Notes: generated by a model from the sequence alone, not told the origin. DNA of 64,000 bases from Planctomycetaceae bacterium (GCA_016794985.1 JAEUIQ010000084.1:124001-188000); one strand, 5' to 3'. Shown: positions 16,753 to 26,125, counted from the first letter of the stretch. Translations and numbers: made by a program.

Positions 16753-17154
16753 TCAACCAACGCGTTCGATACGTGCCTGACACCAGGGCAATAGTTCACG
16801 GACACGTGGTTCACGAAGGTAGATCGCCAACCATACGAGCATGCCGATCACAACCGGACCAAAAAATGGGTCGTTGATTCTTACGTGCGTCGCCGTTGCG
16901 CCGCCCAGATAACCCGTCAACAACACTGCGCCTAAAATAGCCGTTCGTGGATACAAGTACACCAAGACACACGCCAATTCGACAATGCCAATCGCCAGCG
17001 CCGCAGCAGCCGGATATTGAAGTTTCCCTTCCCATTCCTTCTGAAAAAACTCTGGATAGGCCAGTTTCATCACTCCGCTCATCGTTAACATAACCGCCAA
17101 CAAAATGGTCAAAGCCCATCCAGCTCTCGTCATGAACTTCTTTTGCGTTACCAT
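16753..17154 (-). CDS. DoxX-like four-helix membrane protein
   Basis: The product is 133 residues with four transmembrane helices: GWALTILLAVMLTMSGVMKL, AAAALAIGIVELACVLVYLY, AILGAVLLTGYLGGATATHV and VVIGMLVWLAIYL. 'SGVMKL..PEFF' and 'GYLGGATATHVRINDPFF' fit the DoxX-like family (DoxX_2). Members are often linked to redox or thiol stress, but many have no known role. A second ATG at residue 8 (17133) is an alternative start. The gene stands alone. Confidence 0.8.
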   Translation of the reverse strand: MVTQKKFMTRAGWALTILLAVMLTMSGVMKLAYPEFFQKEWEGKLQYPAAAALAIGIVELACVLVYLYPRTAILGAVLLTGYLGGATATHVRINDPFFGPVVIGMLVWLAIYLREPRVRELLPWCQARIERVG

Positions 17155-17350
17155 CCGTCATTACTCCATTGGTCCAATGTGTCGCCCGCCAAACTATCAT
17201 GTCTCTCCGCCGGTTGCCAGCCTATTCGTGTTTACCCGTTCAAAAACTGCGCAGAATAGTTGCCAACGGCGAGCACTTGAATGAATCAAATTCCAATTTC
17301 GATTGTCATTTTGCAATCGCCACACTGAAATCTGGAGGTATCGAGGATGC

Positions 17351-17758
17351 CTAACCTTTCAACTTGACCAGTTTCCCTTTGCGTTTGACCAAGTTTTGGT
17401 AGTCCCACTGATTCTCCTTCGACTTTTTTAGCCATCGCCGCAACTGTGCCTTCTTGATTTCCGCGACTTGGTTGTAAAACACGGAGGCATCCTTGAATTT
17501 CGCCCCCACCACGTTGAGACCTTCTTCCTCAAAATCAGCACCACTCCAAAACATCAGACGTAGTCCGCGCTTTTGAAGACTATAACCCACGATCGGATTT
17601 CCCTCTAAAAACCAAACGGGATGAGCATGCCAAATTTTGTTGTCAGCCTCCGACAATCGGAGGTCAATCTCGTCAGCCAAATAGTTCGCAATCGGTTGGT
17701 ACTCGACCGGCAAACGAGTGTTGTAATCTGTTGTAGCAGGATGCATGTTGAAACCCAT
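17351..17758 (-). CDS. DUF1801-like protein
   Basis: The product is about 135 residues, without signal peptide or membrane helix. The segments 'IWHAHPVWFLEGNPIVGYSL', 'LRLMFWSGADFEEEGL', 'GAKFKDASVFY' and the C-terminal 'LRRWLKKSKENQWDY' fit the DUF1801 (YdhG-like) fold, whose biochemical role is not established. The frame is open to a GTG at 17767; ATGs at 17758 and 17746 are both possible starts and none has a good ribosome site. Confidence 0.6.
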   Translation of the reverse strand: MGFNMHPATTDYNTRLPVEYQPIANYLADEIDLRLSEADNKIWHAHPVWFLEGNPIVGYSLQKRGLRLMFWSGADFEEEGLNVVGAKFKDASVFYNQVAEIKKAQLRRWLKKSKENQWDYQNLVKRKGKLVKLKG

Positions 17759-17894
17759 CGCCCACACGAAGCTCTATGTTGTCGCGATCGAAAGAGTATC
17801 ATCGAATCCTTTGCTCAAGTCCATTCCGGGTGTATGAATGCAATTCGGCGTGTTTCGGGAGTCGTTAGGGTGGCTCGCATTCGGAACAAGAGTT

Positions 17895-18076
17895 GGACCA
17901 AAGAGCGATCCACGACCATTGCAGAATGGATCGCGGAGCGATCCACGACGCTGGTGAATTGGATCGCGGAGCGATCCACTACCATTGCAAATTGGATCGC
18001 GGAGCGATCTACGACGCTGGAGAATCGGATCGCGGAGCGATCCATGACGTTGGGGAATTGGATCGCGGAGCGATCC
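17895..18076. repeat. 33-bp tandem array of perfect hairpins
   Basis: Six units begin at 17895, 17928, 17961, 17994, 18027 and 18060, exactly 33 bases apart. The core GGATCGCGGAGCGATCC is a perfect 7-base stem with a GGA loop. The first copy is degenerate and the fourth has one change. The 16-base spacers fall into two classes, ACKACCATTGCAxAAT-like and ACGACGCTGGxGAAT-like. Because 33 is a multiple of three, frames stay open through the array on both strands. Confidence 0.9.
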
Positions 18077-18216
18077 ACTACCATGGGAACGCCGTGGCGA
18101 AAATTCAAAAAATGTTTGTCGGTGTGTTGGCGGCACTGGTTACCACTCTTGGCAGCGTTGACCCACCACAACGGTTGCACGAAACGAACCACTCTGCCAC
18201 GAAGTTGGATTTCCCC

Positions 18217-20580
18217 ATGACGGCAAGCAACCTGTTTCTCAACGTCCTCAAGTACTTTGGAACGTTCATCTTGGCGTTGCTTGTTCTCGCCCAATCTGCG
18301 TTTCGATTAGCCACAGCTTTCCTGCTGTCAATGCTGCTGGCACAGCATCTGGCATTCGGCAGCGATAGCGACGCGAAAGTCAAACATGCAGTCGAAAACG
18401 CACTTCCAGTTCTAGAACGCGCTGGTCATCAATGGATCCAAGAGCGTGGCTGTGTCTCCTGCCATCGAGTGTCGTTCATGATTTGGTCTCACAATGAGGC
18501 CACCGCGCGAGGCTTCCATGTAAATCGTGATCAAGTGGACCAAGTCACCAATTGGGCGTTGACCAATATGTTGGCAGAACGGCAAGAATTTGGCGGAGTT
18601 GATACGATTAGTCAAATGATCTTGGGCCGCGATCAAGGGTCCAATTGGCGAAAAAAACCTTCGCGGCATGTCAAATCCAGTGATCCGTATGAAACTCTAA
18701 TGACGATTCTGCTCGAACGACAGAATCAAGATGGATCATGGCCGCCGGAAGGCCAATTGCCAACTCCGCCGGAAATTACTACGGGATGGGCTTTGTTGGC
18801 GCTCGACTCGTTGGCTGGTCCGGATACAGCCGCCAGTGAACCAATCCATTCGGGTACGGATCTGACGGATGAGTTGGCGGCTCAAGTTTTGGCCAGCCGA
18901 CAGAGATACCCGGATTGCCGTAACCAAGCTTTGGAGTATCTCAAGACCGTCGAGCCACACCCCACCCATGAAGGCTTGCTGTTGCAGTTCTTGCGCAGCG
19001 AATTGAATTCGCAGGTTCGAGCTGAGATGCTGGCCAAGATCATGGCGCGACAGAACCCCGATGGTGGCTGGAGCAATCGATACGACGTCTCCGCGAGCGA
19101 CGCGTTTGCCACAGGGCAAACCATTTACGCTCTGACCATCTCGCAAGAGCCCATCGATCCAACTGCCGTTGAAAGAGCTCGAACATTTCTTGTCGATTCC
19201 CAACAACCTGATGGCTTGTGGAATGTGCCTCCCGATCGGATGCGACCAGGCAGAAGTAGTCCGATCTTGCTGGAAGTCATCTCCTATTGGGGAACGGCCT
19301 GGGCCACCATCGGCCTGCTGCACACCTTACCAGAACGTTTCGTGGACAATCCGACTTCAACCGAGCCAGCTCAAGATTCTTACGCCCAAGCGATTCGGCC
19401 ACTGCTCGACCGCTTTTGCGCCGATTGCCATGCCCCCGAAGGGAAAACCGTCGAGTTTCTATGGCCCAAGACGACCCCCGCGGCGCTCGAACTACGCAAC
19501 AGCTTTGCCTCCGTGCATCAACGTGTGGGCGATGGGACAATGCCTCCGCCCGATTCCCCGCAAATGTCCTCCAACGAGCGACAGCAGATCATGGAATGGA
19601 TTGACCAGTCATTCCAACTGAATCACGCGGATCTTGATCGCCTCTCGGAATACGTTGTCGAAACCTTTGCCGATTCACGGGGCAGGATCTGGTTTGGAAC
19701 GATCAGCGAAGGCGTTGCTTGTTACGATGGTCAAAACTTGACGTGGTTGTCGAGCAAAGATGGCCTGGGGGGAAACACCGTTGTGAGTATTGCCGAAGAC
19801 GCTCAAGGAGTACTCTGGTTTGGAACCGACGGCGGTGTCACGAAGTACGATGGCCAAGTCTGGAAAACGTATTCGACTTCGGAAGGCCTGCCGGGAACGC
19901 GCTGTTATGTTCTGGCCGATCGACAGAACAATATTTGGGTTGGCACAGAACGCGGTGTTTTTCGTTTTGCGGACGAACAGTTCTCCGAGTTCAAAATTCC
20001 CGCTCCAGACATCTCCGAACGAACTTGGAAAGTCGAGTTCGGCAAAGTGTGGTGTCTAATGCAAGATCGGCATGACAATATCTGGATCGCGCGTGATGGT
20101 TGGGGCGCCAGTCGGTTTGACGGTGAACAATTCACTCACTTTACAACCAAGGATGGTTTACACAGCAACATCGTCAGTCACATTGCCGAAGACTTGCAAG
20201 GAAACATCTGGTTCGCCTGTCTTTCCACGTCGAACCCAAGAGACTCCGTGCGGGGCGGAGTCAATTTTTTTGACGGCAAATCGATTTCGAAGTTTGACGA
20301 GGCCAAAGGATTGTCGGCAAACGATATCTACACGATTTACGCGACGCGATCAGGGGATGTTTGGATCGGAGCGACTGGCGTCGGTGTCTACCGGTATGAC
20401 GGAAAACAATGGACGTTGTTCGACAAGACCGATCGTCCCTATTGGACTCGATACTTCGGTCTCCAAAGCATGGTCGAGGACAGTCAAGGTACGCTGTGGT
20501 TTGGCTTTTCCGGCGGACTATTTCGCTTCGATGGCCAAGGCTTCCGTAATATTGGCCGGACCGAACTCAACCCAAAATGA
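18217..20580 (+). CDS. Exported fusion: CxxCH haem sites, cyclase-like repeats, propeller
   Basis: The product is 787 residues. A long hydrophobic leader (residues 5-45) is followed by a c-type haem motif CVSCH at 79-83. Then comes an alpha-barrel-like region with QW-type repeats (QNQDGSWPP, RQNPDGGWSN, QQPDGLWNVP) as in squalene cyclases and prenyltransferases. A second haem motif FCADCH follows near residue 400, with the planctomycete-cytochrome style 'MPPPDSPQMSSNERQQIMEWI'. From about residue 470 come two-component-regulator propeller repeats ('DSRGRIWFGT', 'DAQGVLWFGTDGGVTKYDG', 'SGDVWIGATGVGVYRYDG'). The frame opens upstream through the hairpin array; the start was placed at the ATG before the leader. 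It probably acts outside the membrane; the substrate is unknown. Confidence 0.85.
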   Translation: MTASNLFLNVLKYFGTFILALLVLAQSAFRLATAFLLSMLLAQHLAFGSDSDAKVKHAVENALPVLERAGHQWIQERGCVSCHRVSFMIWSHNEATARGFHVNRDQVDQVTNWALTNMLAERQEFGGVDTISQMILGRDQGSNWRKKPSRHVKSSDPYETLMTILLERQNQDGSWPPEGQLPTPPEITTGWALLALDSLAGPDTAASEPIHSGTDLTDELAAQVLASRQRYPDCRNQALEYLKTVEPHPTHEGLLLQFLRSELNSQVRAEMLAKIMARQNPDGGWSNRYDVSASDAFATGQTIYALTISQEPIDPTAVERARTFLVDSQQPDGLWNVPPDRMRPGRSSPILLEVISYWGTAWATIGLLHTLPERFVDNPTSTEPAQDSYAQAIRPLLDRFCADCHAPEGKTVEFLWPKTTPAALELRNSFASVHQRVGDGTMPPPDSPQMSSNERQQIMEWIDQSFQLNHADLDRLSEYVVETFADSRGRIWFGTISEGVACYDGQNLTWLSSKDGLGGNTVVSIAEDAQGVLWFGTDGGVTKYDGQVWKTYSTSEGLPGTRCYVLADRQNNIWVGTERGVFRFADEQFSEFKIPAPDISERTWKVEFGKVWCLMQDRHDNIWIARDGWGASRFDGEQFTHFTTKDGLHSNIVSHIAEDLQGNIWFACLSTSNPRDSVRGGVNFFDGKSISKFDEAKGLSANDIYTIYATRSGDVWIGATGVGVYRYDGKQWTLFDKTDRPYWTRYFGLQSMVEDSQGTLWFGFSGGLFRFDGQGFRNIGRTELNPK

Positions 20581-20596
20581 AAAGCGACATTTCGGA

Positions 20597-21454
20597 CTAC
20601 TCTTTGAGATACACCTGAGCGGTATCACGCAATGGCTTCATGGTGAAGCCGGCGACATTGTCGCATTCGGCAATCTCAAACGCGACTTCGTATTGCTTGA
20701 ATACTCCGAAAGGTTCTTGGGCGCGTTTCAATAGCTTCGCAGATGTGATTTTACATAACTCGTTTGGTACGTTTTCCGAATGACTTGGCTCCGCTGTCTC
20801 GGGAAACAGGGCATCCGAGTATTGGTTGTTGATCCAAGCCTCGATCCCCTCGGTCGTCGAATTGGTTGGAAACACGTAAACCGTGGCCGAGAACGGGAAA
20901 TCGGCCTCATTGGCAATCTTAACTCGAACGACCACTTTTTGTTCCAGCAAGCGATAAAAGATTTGCGTATCTGAAAAGCCAACCATCGTTTGCGCGGTTT
21001 CAAACTTCGGAGTATCTCGATTCAGTACCAAGGTCGTACCGTCGGCTTCTGGTTTCGAGTTGGGTCGAGCCACCATTAGATAGTTCGAGTTGGGCGACTC
21101 CGCCCGGATCAATCGCATCTTCTTCCCGTCAGGAAAGGTCGCTTCAGCTAAGTACAACTTCAGTGATTTGTCCGCTGAGCAGACCAACACCCCTGGTGAC
21201 TTCTCGACGAACGGAGCCACCGCAAACGGCGAGCTGACTTGAAACCCTTGTTCTGTTCGAACAATGGTCACGTCTTTGACGTCGGGAGACGATTCAGCCG
21301 ACGGGACGATTTGATAGGTTCCCGTCCAAAGGTCTTCAAGCGCAGCAGACTGACCGCCTCGTTCGGTGGAGTGTCTCCCACTGACTTCCGCCAAATCCAT
21401 GGCGGCCACCAGATGCCATCCCAAAACAAGTGCCCATGCCGTTCGAATATTCAT
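20597..21454 (-). CDS. Exported protein of unknown function
   Basis: The product is 285 residues. An N-terminal stretch (RTAWALVLGWHLVAAM) looks like a signal peptide. The rest is beta-rich, with no motif that I recognise. Two cysteines (in VLVCSADK and NELCKITS) could pair. It lies 14 bases after aroDE on the same strand, so it may be the last gene of that transcript, and converges with the fusion gene (16 bases between stops). No family is assigned. Confidence 0.65.
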   Translation of the reverse strand: MNIRTAWALVLGWHLVAAMDLAEVSGRHSTERGGQSAALEDLWTGTYQIVPSAESSPDVKDVTIVRTEQGFQVSSPFAVAPFVEKSPGVLVCSADKSLKLYLAEATFPDGKKMRLIRAESPNSNYLMVARPNSKPEADGTTLVLNRDTPKFETAQTMVGFSDTQIFYRLLEQKVVVRVKIANEADFPFSATVYVFPTNSTTEGIEAWINNQYSDALFPETAEPSHSENVPNELCKITSAKLLKRAQEPFGVFKQYEVAFEIAECDNVAGFTMKPLRDTAQVYLKE

Positions 21455-21468
21455 GCAAGTCTTTCAGT

Positions 21469-22959
21469 TTAGTTATACTTCGCTGGGTTGATGGCGCGAC
21501 GGAGTGCTTCGGCCATGTACTCTTTATCGGCGGCTTTACCGGTAAAGTATTGGTATTGCATGGCGGCCTGTTCCACAAACATGTCACTGCCGTACACGAC
21601 CCGACAGCCGGCTTCTCGGGCTTGCTTGATCAGCAAGGTGTTTTGTGGATTGTAGATGGTGTCGAACACCACCATCCCCTCGCGGAGGGCGTCCGCCGGG
21701 AATGGCGTTTCATTCATGTTGGGAAACATACCGACCGGTGTTCCATTGACGATGATCTCGCCTGTAAAGTTCTGCCGAGTGTCCCAATCATGAGTTTCCA
21801 TTTTCAAGTCCGCCGCGATCACATCGGCTTGCGGCTTGTTGCGAGCACAGACAAAGACACGCGCGCCTTCTTGTTGCAACCCCCAAGCAATCGCCTTGCT
21901 GACCCCGCCGCCGCCCAACACCAACGCTTTCAGTCCCGTCAAAGGCTTCTTGTGATTGGGATCCAGTTCCATTCCCTGCTTGAGAACTTTCATCGCAGCC
22001 GAGATGTCGGTATTCTTGCCCGCGCGCAAGTTCTTGCGAAACAATACAGTATTGCAAGCTTTGACGGCTGAAACATCATTATCGATGTCGTTGACACAAC
22101 GAAGAATTCGTTCTTTATGCGGGATCGTCACACTTAGCCCAGCAATATCGAACTTGGCCGCTTGATCAATAAACGCGTCCAATCCTTCCGCAGGGACGCG
22201 AAAGGGAAGATAGACCATATCGAGCCCATCTTTACGCAAACAGGCATTGTGAATCACCGGACTCATACTGTGAGCCACCGGATCCGCGATCACTCCCAAA
22301 ATCTTGGTGGTGGGTTTAATGTCGTCGTAGTGGTAAGTACTGCGCATCACGTCAAACGAGATCTGTCCCGGTGCCAATTGCTTCTCGGACGAGATCGAAG
22401 CGAAAGTAAACGGCGCGCCAAACTTGCCACAAAGGATCCGACTGGGCGTCCCCATATCGCCCATGCAAAACGCCACCGTGGGAATGTCGGCGTTTTTGGT
22501 GATGCCCAGCGTCGTCCAATTGTCTTCCGGCGAATTGGCCATGGTCGCAATTTTGATAACGTCGGGATCCAGAGCCCGCATCTTCTCCCAAATGACCGGC
22601 AGGTTGGCTGGTGTTTCTTGAAAGTTGTGATAGGAGACAACCCGTTTGGTCGAGCCGTAGCGACGGATGTTGAGCGCAATGTCCCACTCCAAGTCGACGT
22701 ACTCGGCCCCTTGGGCAATGGCCGTTCGCAACAAGGTCTGCCGTTGTTCCTCACTGTATCGCCAACGACCGCCGTCCTGCGGGCGACGGCAAGTCACCAA
22801 AACCGGGGTCGGGCGGTCACGAAGCAAGCGCGAGATATCGACGTCGCGGGTGATAAAGTCCACCCGCAATTCCGTCAACGGAATCTTTTGATCGGCCAGC
22901 AGTTGTTGCTCGGCCTGGGCCATTCGATGACGACCACGTGCGACGGTAACACAAATCAT
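21469..22959 (-). CDS. aroDE: Bifunctional 3-dehydroquinate dehydratase / shikimate dehydrogenase
   Basis: The product is 496 residues and joins two steps of the shikimate pathway: 3-dehydroquinate to dehydroshikimate (type I AroD, residues 1 to about 215) and NADPH-dependent reduction to shikimate (AroE, about 230 to 496). AroD features are 'LRVDFI', 'VSYHNFQETP' with the catalytic His, and 'VIKIATMA' with the Schiff-base Lys. AroE features are 'HSMSPVIHN', 'LSVTIPHKE' with the catalytic Lys, the nucleotide-binding 'VLGGGGVSKAIAWGL', and 'NGTPVGM'. Such fusions occur in plants and in planctomycetes and chlamydiae. The start is an ATG without a strong ribosome site on this strand. Cytoplasmic. 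Confidence 0.95.
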   Translation of the reverse strand: MICVTVARGRHRMAQAEQQLLADQKIPLTELRVDFITRDVDISRLLRDRPTPVLVTCRRPQDGGRWRYSEEQRQTLLRTAIAQGAEYVDLEWDIALNIRRYGSTKRVVSYHNFQETPANLPVIWEKMRALDPDVIKIATMANSPEDNWTTLGITKNADIPTVAFCMGDMGTPSRILCGKFGAPFTFASISSEKQLAPGQISFDVMRSTYHYDDIKPTTKILGVIADPVAHSMSPVIHNACLRKDGLDMVYLPFRVPAEGLDAFIDQAAKFDIAGLSVTIPHKERILRCVNDIDNDVSAVKACNTVLFRKNLRAGKNTDISAAMKVLKQGMELDPNHKKPLTGLKALVLGGGGVSKAIAWGLQQEGARVFVCARNKPQADVIAADLKMETHDWDTRQNFTGEIIVNGTPVGMFPNMNETPFPADALREGMVVFDTIYNPQNTLLIKQAREAGCRVVYGSDMFVEQAAMQYQYFTGKAADKEYMAEALRRAINPAKYN

Positions 22960-23124
22960 GCCAGGTCATTTTCAAAGGAGGTTGATCGGAAAACCACCCG
23001 TCACTCGGACGAGGCTCCCGCGATTCTGGACGGCAGTTTGAAACAAGGAACGTCTCCGCCCCATCGTTTGAGAATTCCCAACCGCAGCGGATCTGTTGTA
23101 TTTTGCTTGCGCAGACGATCGGCT

Positions 23125-25308
23125 TCAAATCCTCTTAAACTTTTTATCCAGCTCTTCTTGGGAAAAAACGAGCCAACTAGGACGACCGTGCGGACAATGA
23201 TGAGCATCCCGACACAAATCACGATGTTCGATCAGGGCCAACATCTCCTCCTGACTGAGCCGATCCCCAGCCTTCACAGCCGCTTTGCAGGCCATGGTCG
23301 CCAACATGTGATCCAGCCAATCCTGAGGGTCCGGTCGCTGCTTACCCTGAGACAATTGATCGACGACCACTCGTAGCAATTCTGCCAAATTGTGCGATTT
23401 TAGCAGCGAAGGATAGCTGGTGATCAACACGGTGCCGCCGCCAAATCCCTCGACTCCCAAGCCAATTTTGAGTAAGTCGTCCTGAACCTCCAAGACCGCG
23501 GCGGCCTCCGCAGGGGTCAAGTCAACAGGCTGCGGAACAAGGAGCCGCTGGGACTCCAAGGTTCCGGACAGAATTTTCGTTTTGATTTGTTCGTACAAGA
23601 TTCGCTCGTGCAAGGCATGTTGGTCAATCACAACCATGCCGTCTTCGTTTTCGCACACCAGGTAGCGTTGTTGGATTTGCAAGACTTGCGGCCGAGTGGT
23701 CGGGCGAACATGCCCCGTCGGAATGTTGGCGTGGAACGAATCCCCGGGCACCGACTTTCGCAAATCAAGTGCCTCACGATCATCCCCCTGCCCCCAATCC
23801 GATTCGGGCGATCCGGCCGGATGCGTGTGCGGCGGTGCCATTCGAGGCCACTTCGAATCCAACTCAGGGAACTTGCGAAACTCAGGCAAGCCGCCCAACG
23901 CTCCCCCATCGACATAACCACGCCGCGGAGCGGGAGTGAGCTGCGCCGGCAACGAGCCCAAACTAGCGGGCCCGCCCGACTCCGCTCGATCCGTTGCGTC
24001 GACCAAGGCCACCGCCGAGTCCGCCGGCTCCCACTCTACGGAGTCCGTTGAGTTTGTTGCTGTCGCATCATTCGATGTGGCATTCCCTGCCGTCCAGTTA
24101 CCACCACCCGTGCGCGTCATCGTCACCGGAAGCGATTGCTGCTTTATCTCGCCCGGTTCGCGCGCCCACCGAATCACCGAAGCCGCCTGCGACTGAACAA
24201 CGGTCGGATCACAAGCCAATTCGGTGGTCGCGGCAAACGCATGTGGCATCGGCACGACACCAGCGTCGGCAGAAGACATGCTCCAACCTTCCGACCCACT
24301 GCGAACTTTCTCGGCCAAGTCCGCTGACAAGAACTTGCTCCGCAAAGTCCCCAACAACTGACTGTAGAGCTTCCCACTTTCCTGAAAACGCACTTCTAAT
24401 TTGGCCGGATGCACGTTCACGTCCACTTGATCCGGCGGCATCATCAAACGCAAGAACACGATCGGAAAACGGCCCGTCATCAACAGACCACGATAAGCCT
24501 CCGTCAAGGCATGTTGCAAAGCTCGATCACGAATGAAACGGCCATTCAAGAACAAGTACTGCATCCGATTGTGGGACCGACTCACAGTCGGAGCCACTAC
24601 GAAACCGCTGAGTTGGATCTCTTCGTGTTGACTATCCACCGGAATCAAATTCAGTTGAATCTCGTCGCCGAAGAAATGTCCAATCCGCTGCGCCCAGGCC
24701 GACGTCGGTGGCAATTCGTGCAACAGCTTGCCGTTGTGACTAAGCGTGAAATGGACTTCCGGGTAGGCCAAAGCGATCCGGGTGAAGGCTTCCACAATGT
24801 GCCCAAGTTCCGTTTGGGCGGTCTTGAGAAATTTGCGACGAACCGGTGTGTTGAAGAACAGATTTCGAACTTCCATAATCGTTCCGATCGGACACCCACA
24901 CGGGTCGATCGGTTGTCGCTCACCACCGTTGACCAACAATTGGTAACCGCTGGGCGAATCCGCGACGCGACTACGGATCAGAAACTGGCTCACTTCCGCA
25001 ATCGAAGCCAACGCTTCTCCGCGAAATCCCATCGAGGAAACAGAGAACAAATCATCCGCCGAGAATATCTTGCTGGTCGCGTGAGGGCTGACGGCCAACT
25101 CCAGTTGCGAGGCTTCGATGCCACAACCATTGTCAGCAATCCGAATTAGATCCGTGCCCCCCTTTTCAATCAGGACGTCGATCCGAGTCGCCCCGGCATC
25201 AACGCTGTTTTCGACCAATTCTTTAACCACACTGGAAGGCCGCTCGATGACTTCACCGGCGGCGATCTTATTGATCACGCTAGTCGGTAGTTGTCGAATC
25301 TCTGGCAC
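23125..25308 (-). CDS. mutL: DNA mismatch repair protein MutL
   Basis: The product is 727 residues. The N-terminal GHKL ATPase has 'VINKIAAGEVIERPSSVVKE', 'DNGCGI', 'HATSKI' and 'GFRGEAL'; the transducer domain carries 'PVRRKFL' and 'NVHPAKLEVRF'. A long low-complexity linker (about residues 340-520) separates it from the C-terminal domain. There the metal-binding endonuclease motif DQHALHERILYE (the DQHAx2Ex4E form) and 'CPHGRPSW' are intact, so this MutL should nick DNA, as in bacteria lacking MutH. It works with MutS on mismatches. It lies 165 bases before aroDE on the same strand. Confidence 0.97.
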   Translation of the reverse strand: MPEIRQLPTSVINKIAAGEVIERPSSVVKELVENSVDAGATRIDVLIEKGGTDLIRIADNGCGIEASQLELAVSPHATSKIFSADDLFSVSSMGFRGEALASIAEVSQFLIRSRVADSPSGYQLLVNGGERQPIDPCGCPIGTIMEVRNLFFNTPVRRKFLKTAQTELGHIVEAFTRIALAYPEVHFTLSHNGKLLHELPPTSAWAQRIGHFFGDEIQLNLIPVDSQHEEIQLSGFVVAPTVSRSHNRMQYLFLNGRFIRDRALQHALTEAYRGLLMTGRFPIVFLRLMMPPDQVDVNVHPAKLEVRFQESGKLYSQLLGTLRSKFLSADLAEKVRSGSEGWSMSSADAGVVPMPHAFAATTELACDPTVVQSQAASVIRWAREPGEIKQQSLPVTMTRTGGGNWTAGNATSNDATATNSTDSVEWEPADSAVALVDATDRAESGGPASLGSLPAQLTPAPRRGYVDGGALGGLPEFRKFPELDSKWPRMAPPHTHPAGSPESDWGQGDDREALDLRKSVPGDSFHANIPTGHVRPTTRPQVLQIQQRYLVCENEDGMVVIDQHALHERILYEQIKTKILSGTLESQRLLVPQPVDLTPAEAAAVLEVQDDLLKIGLGVEGFGGGTVLITSYPSLLKSHNLAELLRVVVDQLSQGKQRPDPQDWLDHMLATMACKAAVKAGDRLSQEEMLALIEHRDLCRDAHHCPHGRPSWLVFSQEELDKKFKRI

Positions 25309-25466
25309 GGCGGTGTTCCTGAATCAAGCTCCTTGGTTCGAACGCTCGGTAACCCGAGCGGCGTCGGCCAGGATTATCGTCGATCGTCTGTGGGTTGGGT
25401 ACGGGGCATTGACGCCCCCGTTGCTAGCTGGATGCGATTCTTGATGACTGGACCCAGACGGCGCGT

Positions 25467-25721
25467 TCATCGAGCCATCGCGTTGCTCTGCCGCTGCCAA
25501 TTGTTGTTTTGGTCTGCAATGCCAGTTCTTCGATTCGTTACTCCAACCATGATTTCTCGACCACTTAAAACATCGTCAGTGGCGTAAGCCGTTTTCAAGT
25601 AGTCTTGGATCGTCCGAAAGTCCGTACTGACTTCACGGCGGTATCGCTCATCTTCTAAATCGGGCTTAAAAACTTCGACAGTTTCTTTGATGCATGTAGC
25701 AATGATTTTCGTCTCAATCAG
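25467..25721 (-). CDS. Possible small protein with a non-ATG start, coupled to the GntR gene
   Basis: An 85-codon open frame runs from a CTG at 25719-25721, whose last bases overlap the TGA of the GntR gene, to a TGA at 25467-25469. It has no ATG, GTG or TTG until residue 58. The first two thirds read as a plausible helical protein: 'TKIIATCIKETVEVFKPDLE' then 'DERYRREVSTDFRTIQDYL'. GGAG lies 10 bases before the CTG; the ATT next to it is another possible start. It could be a coupled small gene with a rare start, a product of reinitiation, or a remnant whose ATG was lost. The family was not recognised. Confidence 0.4.
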   Translation of the reverse strand: MIETKIIATCIKETVEVFKPDLEDERYRREVSTDFRTIQDYLKTAYATDDVLSGREIMVGVTNRRTGIADQNNNWQRQSNAMAR

Positions 25722-26125
25722 GCCGAAGAATCTCCAGGCGGTTTACGTCGATTGAATCTGCGGATCGCGGCTTCAAAACTTTCGCGTAGTTCAGCAGGCT
25801 CTAATCCCGCTTGCAGCCCTTCTTCCACAACCATTGCCAATTCATCGTGAATCACACGTGCCCGTTGACTAACGCAAGATCGCTTGGCCCCCGCTGCGAC
25901 ATGTTGCCCACGTCCCCGAACCGTCTCCAAAACTCCGTCGCTCTGCAAAAGCTGATAGGCGCGCTGAATCGTATTTGGATTAATGGCCAACATCTTGGCC
26001 AAATCGCGAACCGACGGGACTTGCTGACCGCCGACCAACGAGCCGTTCGCTACGTTGTACTTAACTTGCCGCACGATCTGCTCGTAGATCGGCGTCCCAT
26101 TACTAGGGTCAATCGATATCAACAT
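25718..26125 (-). CDS. GntR-family transcriptional regulator, YtrA type
   Basis: The product is 135 residues, the size of short YtrA-type GntR regulators. The winged helix-turn-helix is clear: 'PIYEQIVRQVKYNVANGSL', 'QQVPSVRDLAKMLAINPNTIQRAYQLLQSDG' and 'VRGRGQHVA'. A short helical C-terminal segment takes the place of an effector domain. YtrA-type regulators usually repress a neighbouring ABC transporter operon, but none lies here. A perfect palindrome at 26154-26173, just upstream of the start, suggests autoregulation. A non-ATG small ORF follows with overlapping stop and start. Confidence 0.93.
   Translation of the reverse strand: MLISIDPSNGTPIYEQIVRQVKYNVANGSLVGGQQVPSVRDLAKMLAINPNTIQRAYQLLQSDGVLETVRGRGQHVAAGAKRSCVSQRARVIHDELAMVVEEGLQAGLEPAELRESFEAAIRRFNRRKPPGDSSA

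Noticed and set aside
17895..18076. CRISPR array
   Set aside because: Repeats are 17 bases and spacers 16 bases, the spacers recur in two classes, and no cas gene is near. It is a tandem hairpin array.
17893..18216. N-terminal extension of the haem-cyclase-propeller protein through the hairpin array
   Set aside because: The 33-bp period keeps the frame open by chance of length; the peptide is repeat-derived and would put the signal sequence 108 residues inside the protein.
22975..22990. Perfect AAGGAGG on the plus strand before aroDE
   Set aside because: It is on the strand opposite to aroDE, and only a TTG directly adjacent follows; no sensible plus-strand gene begins there.
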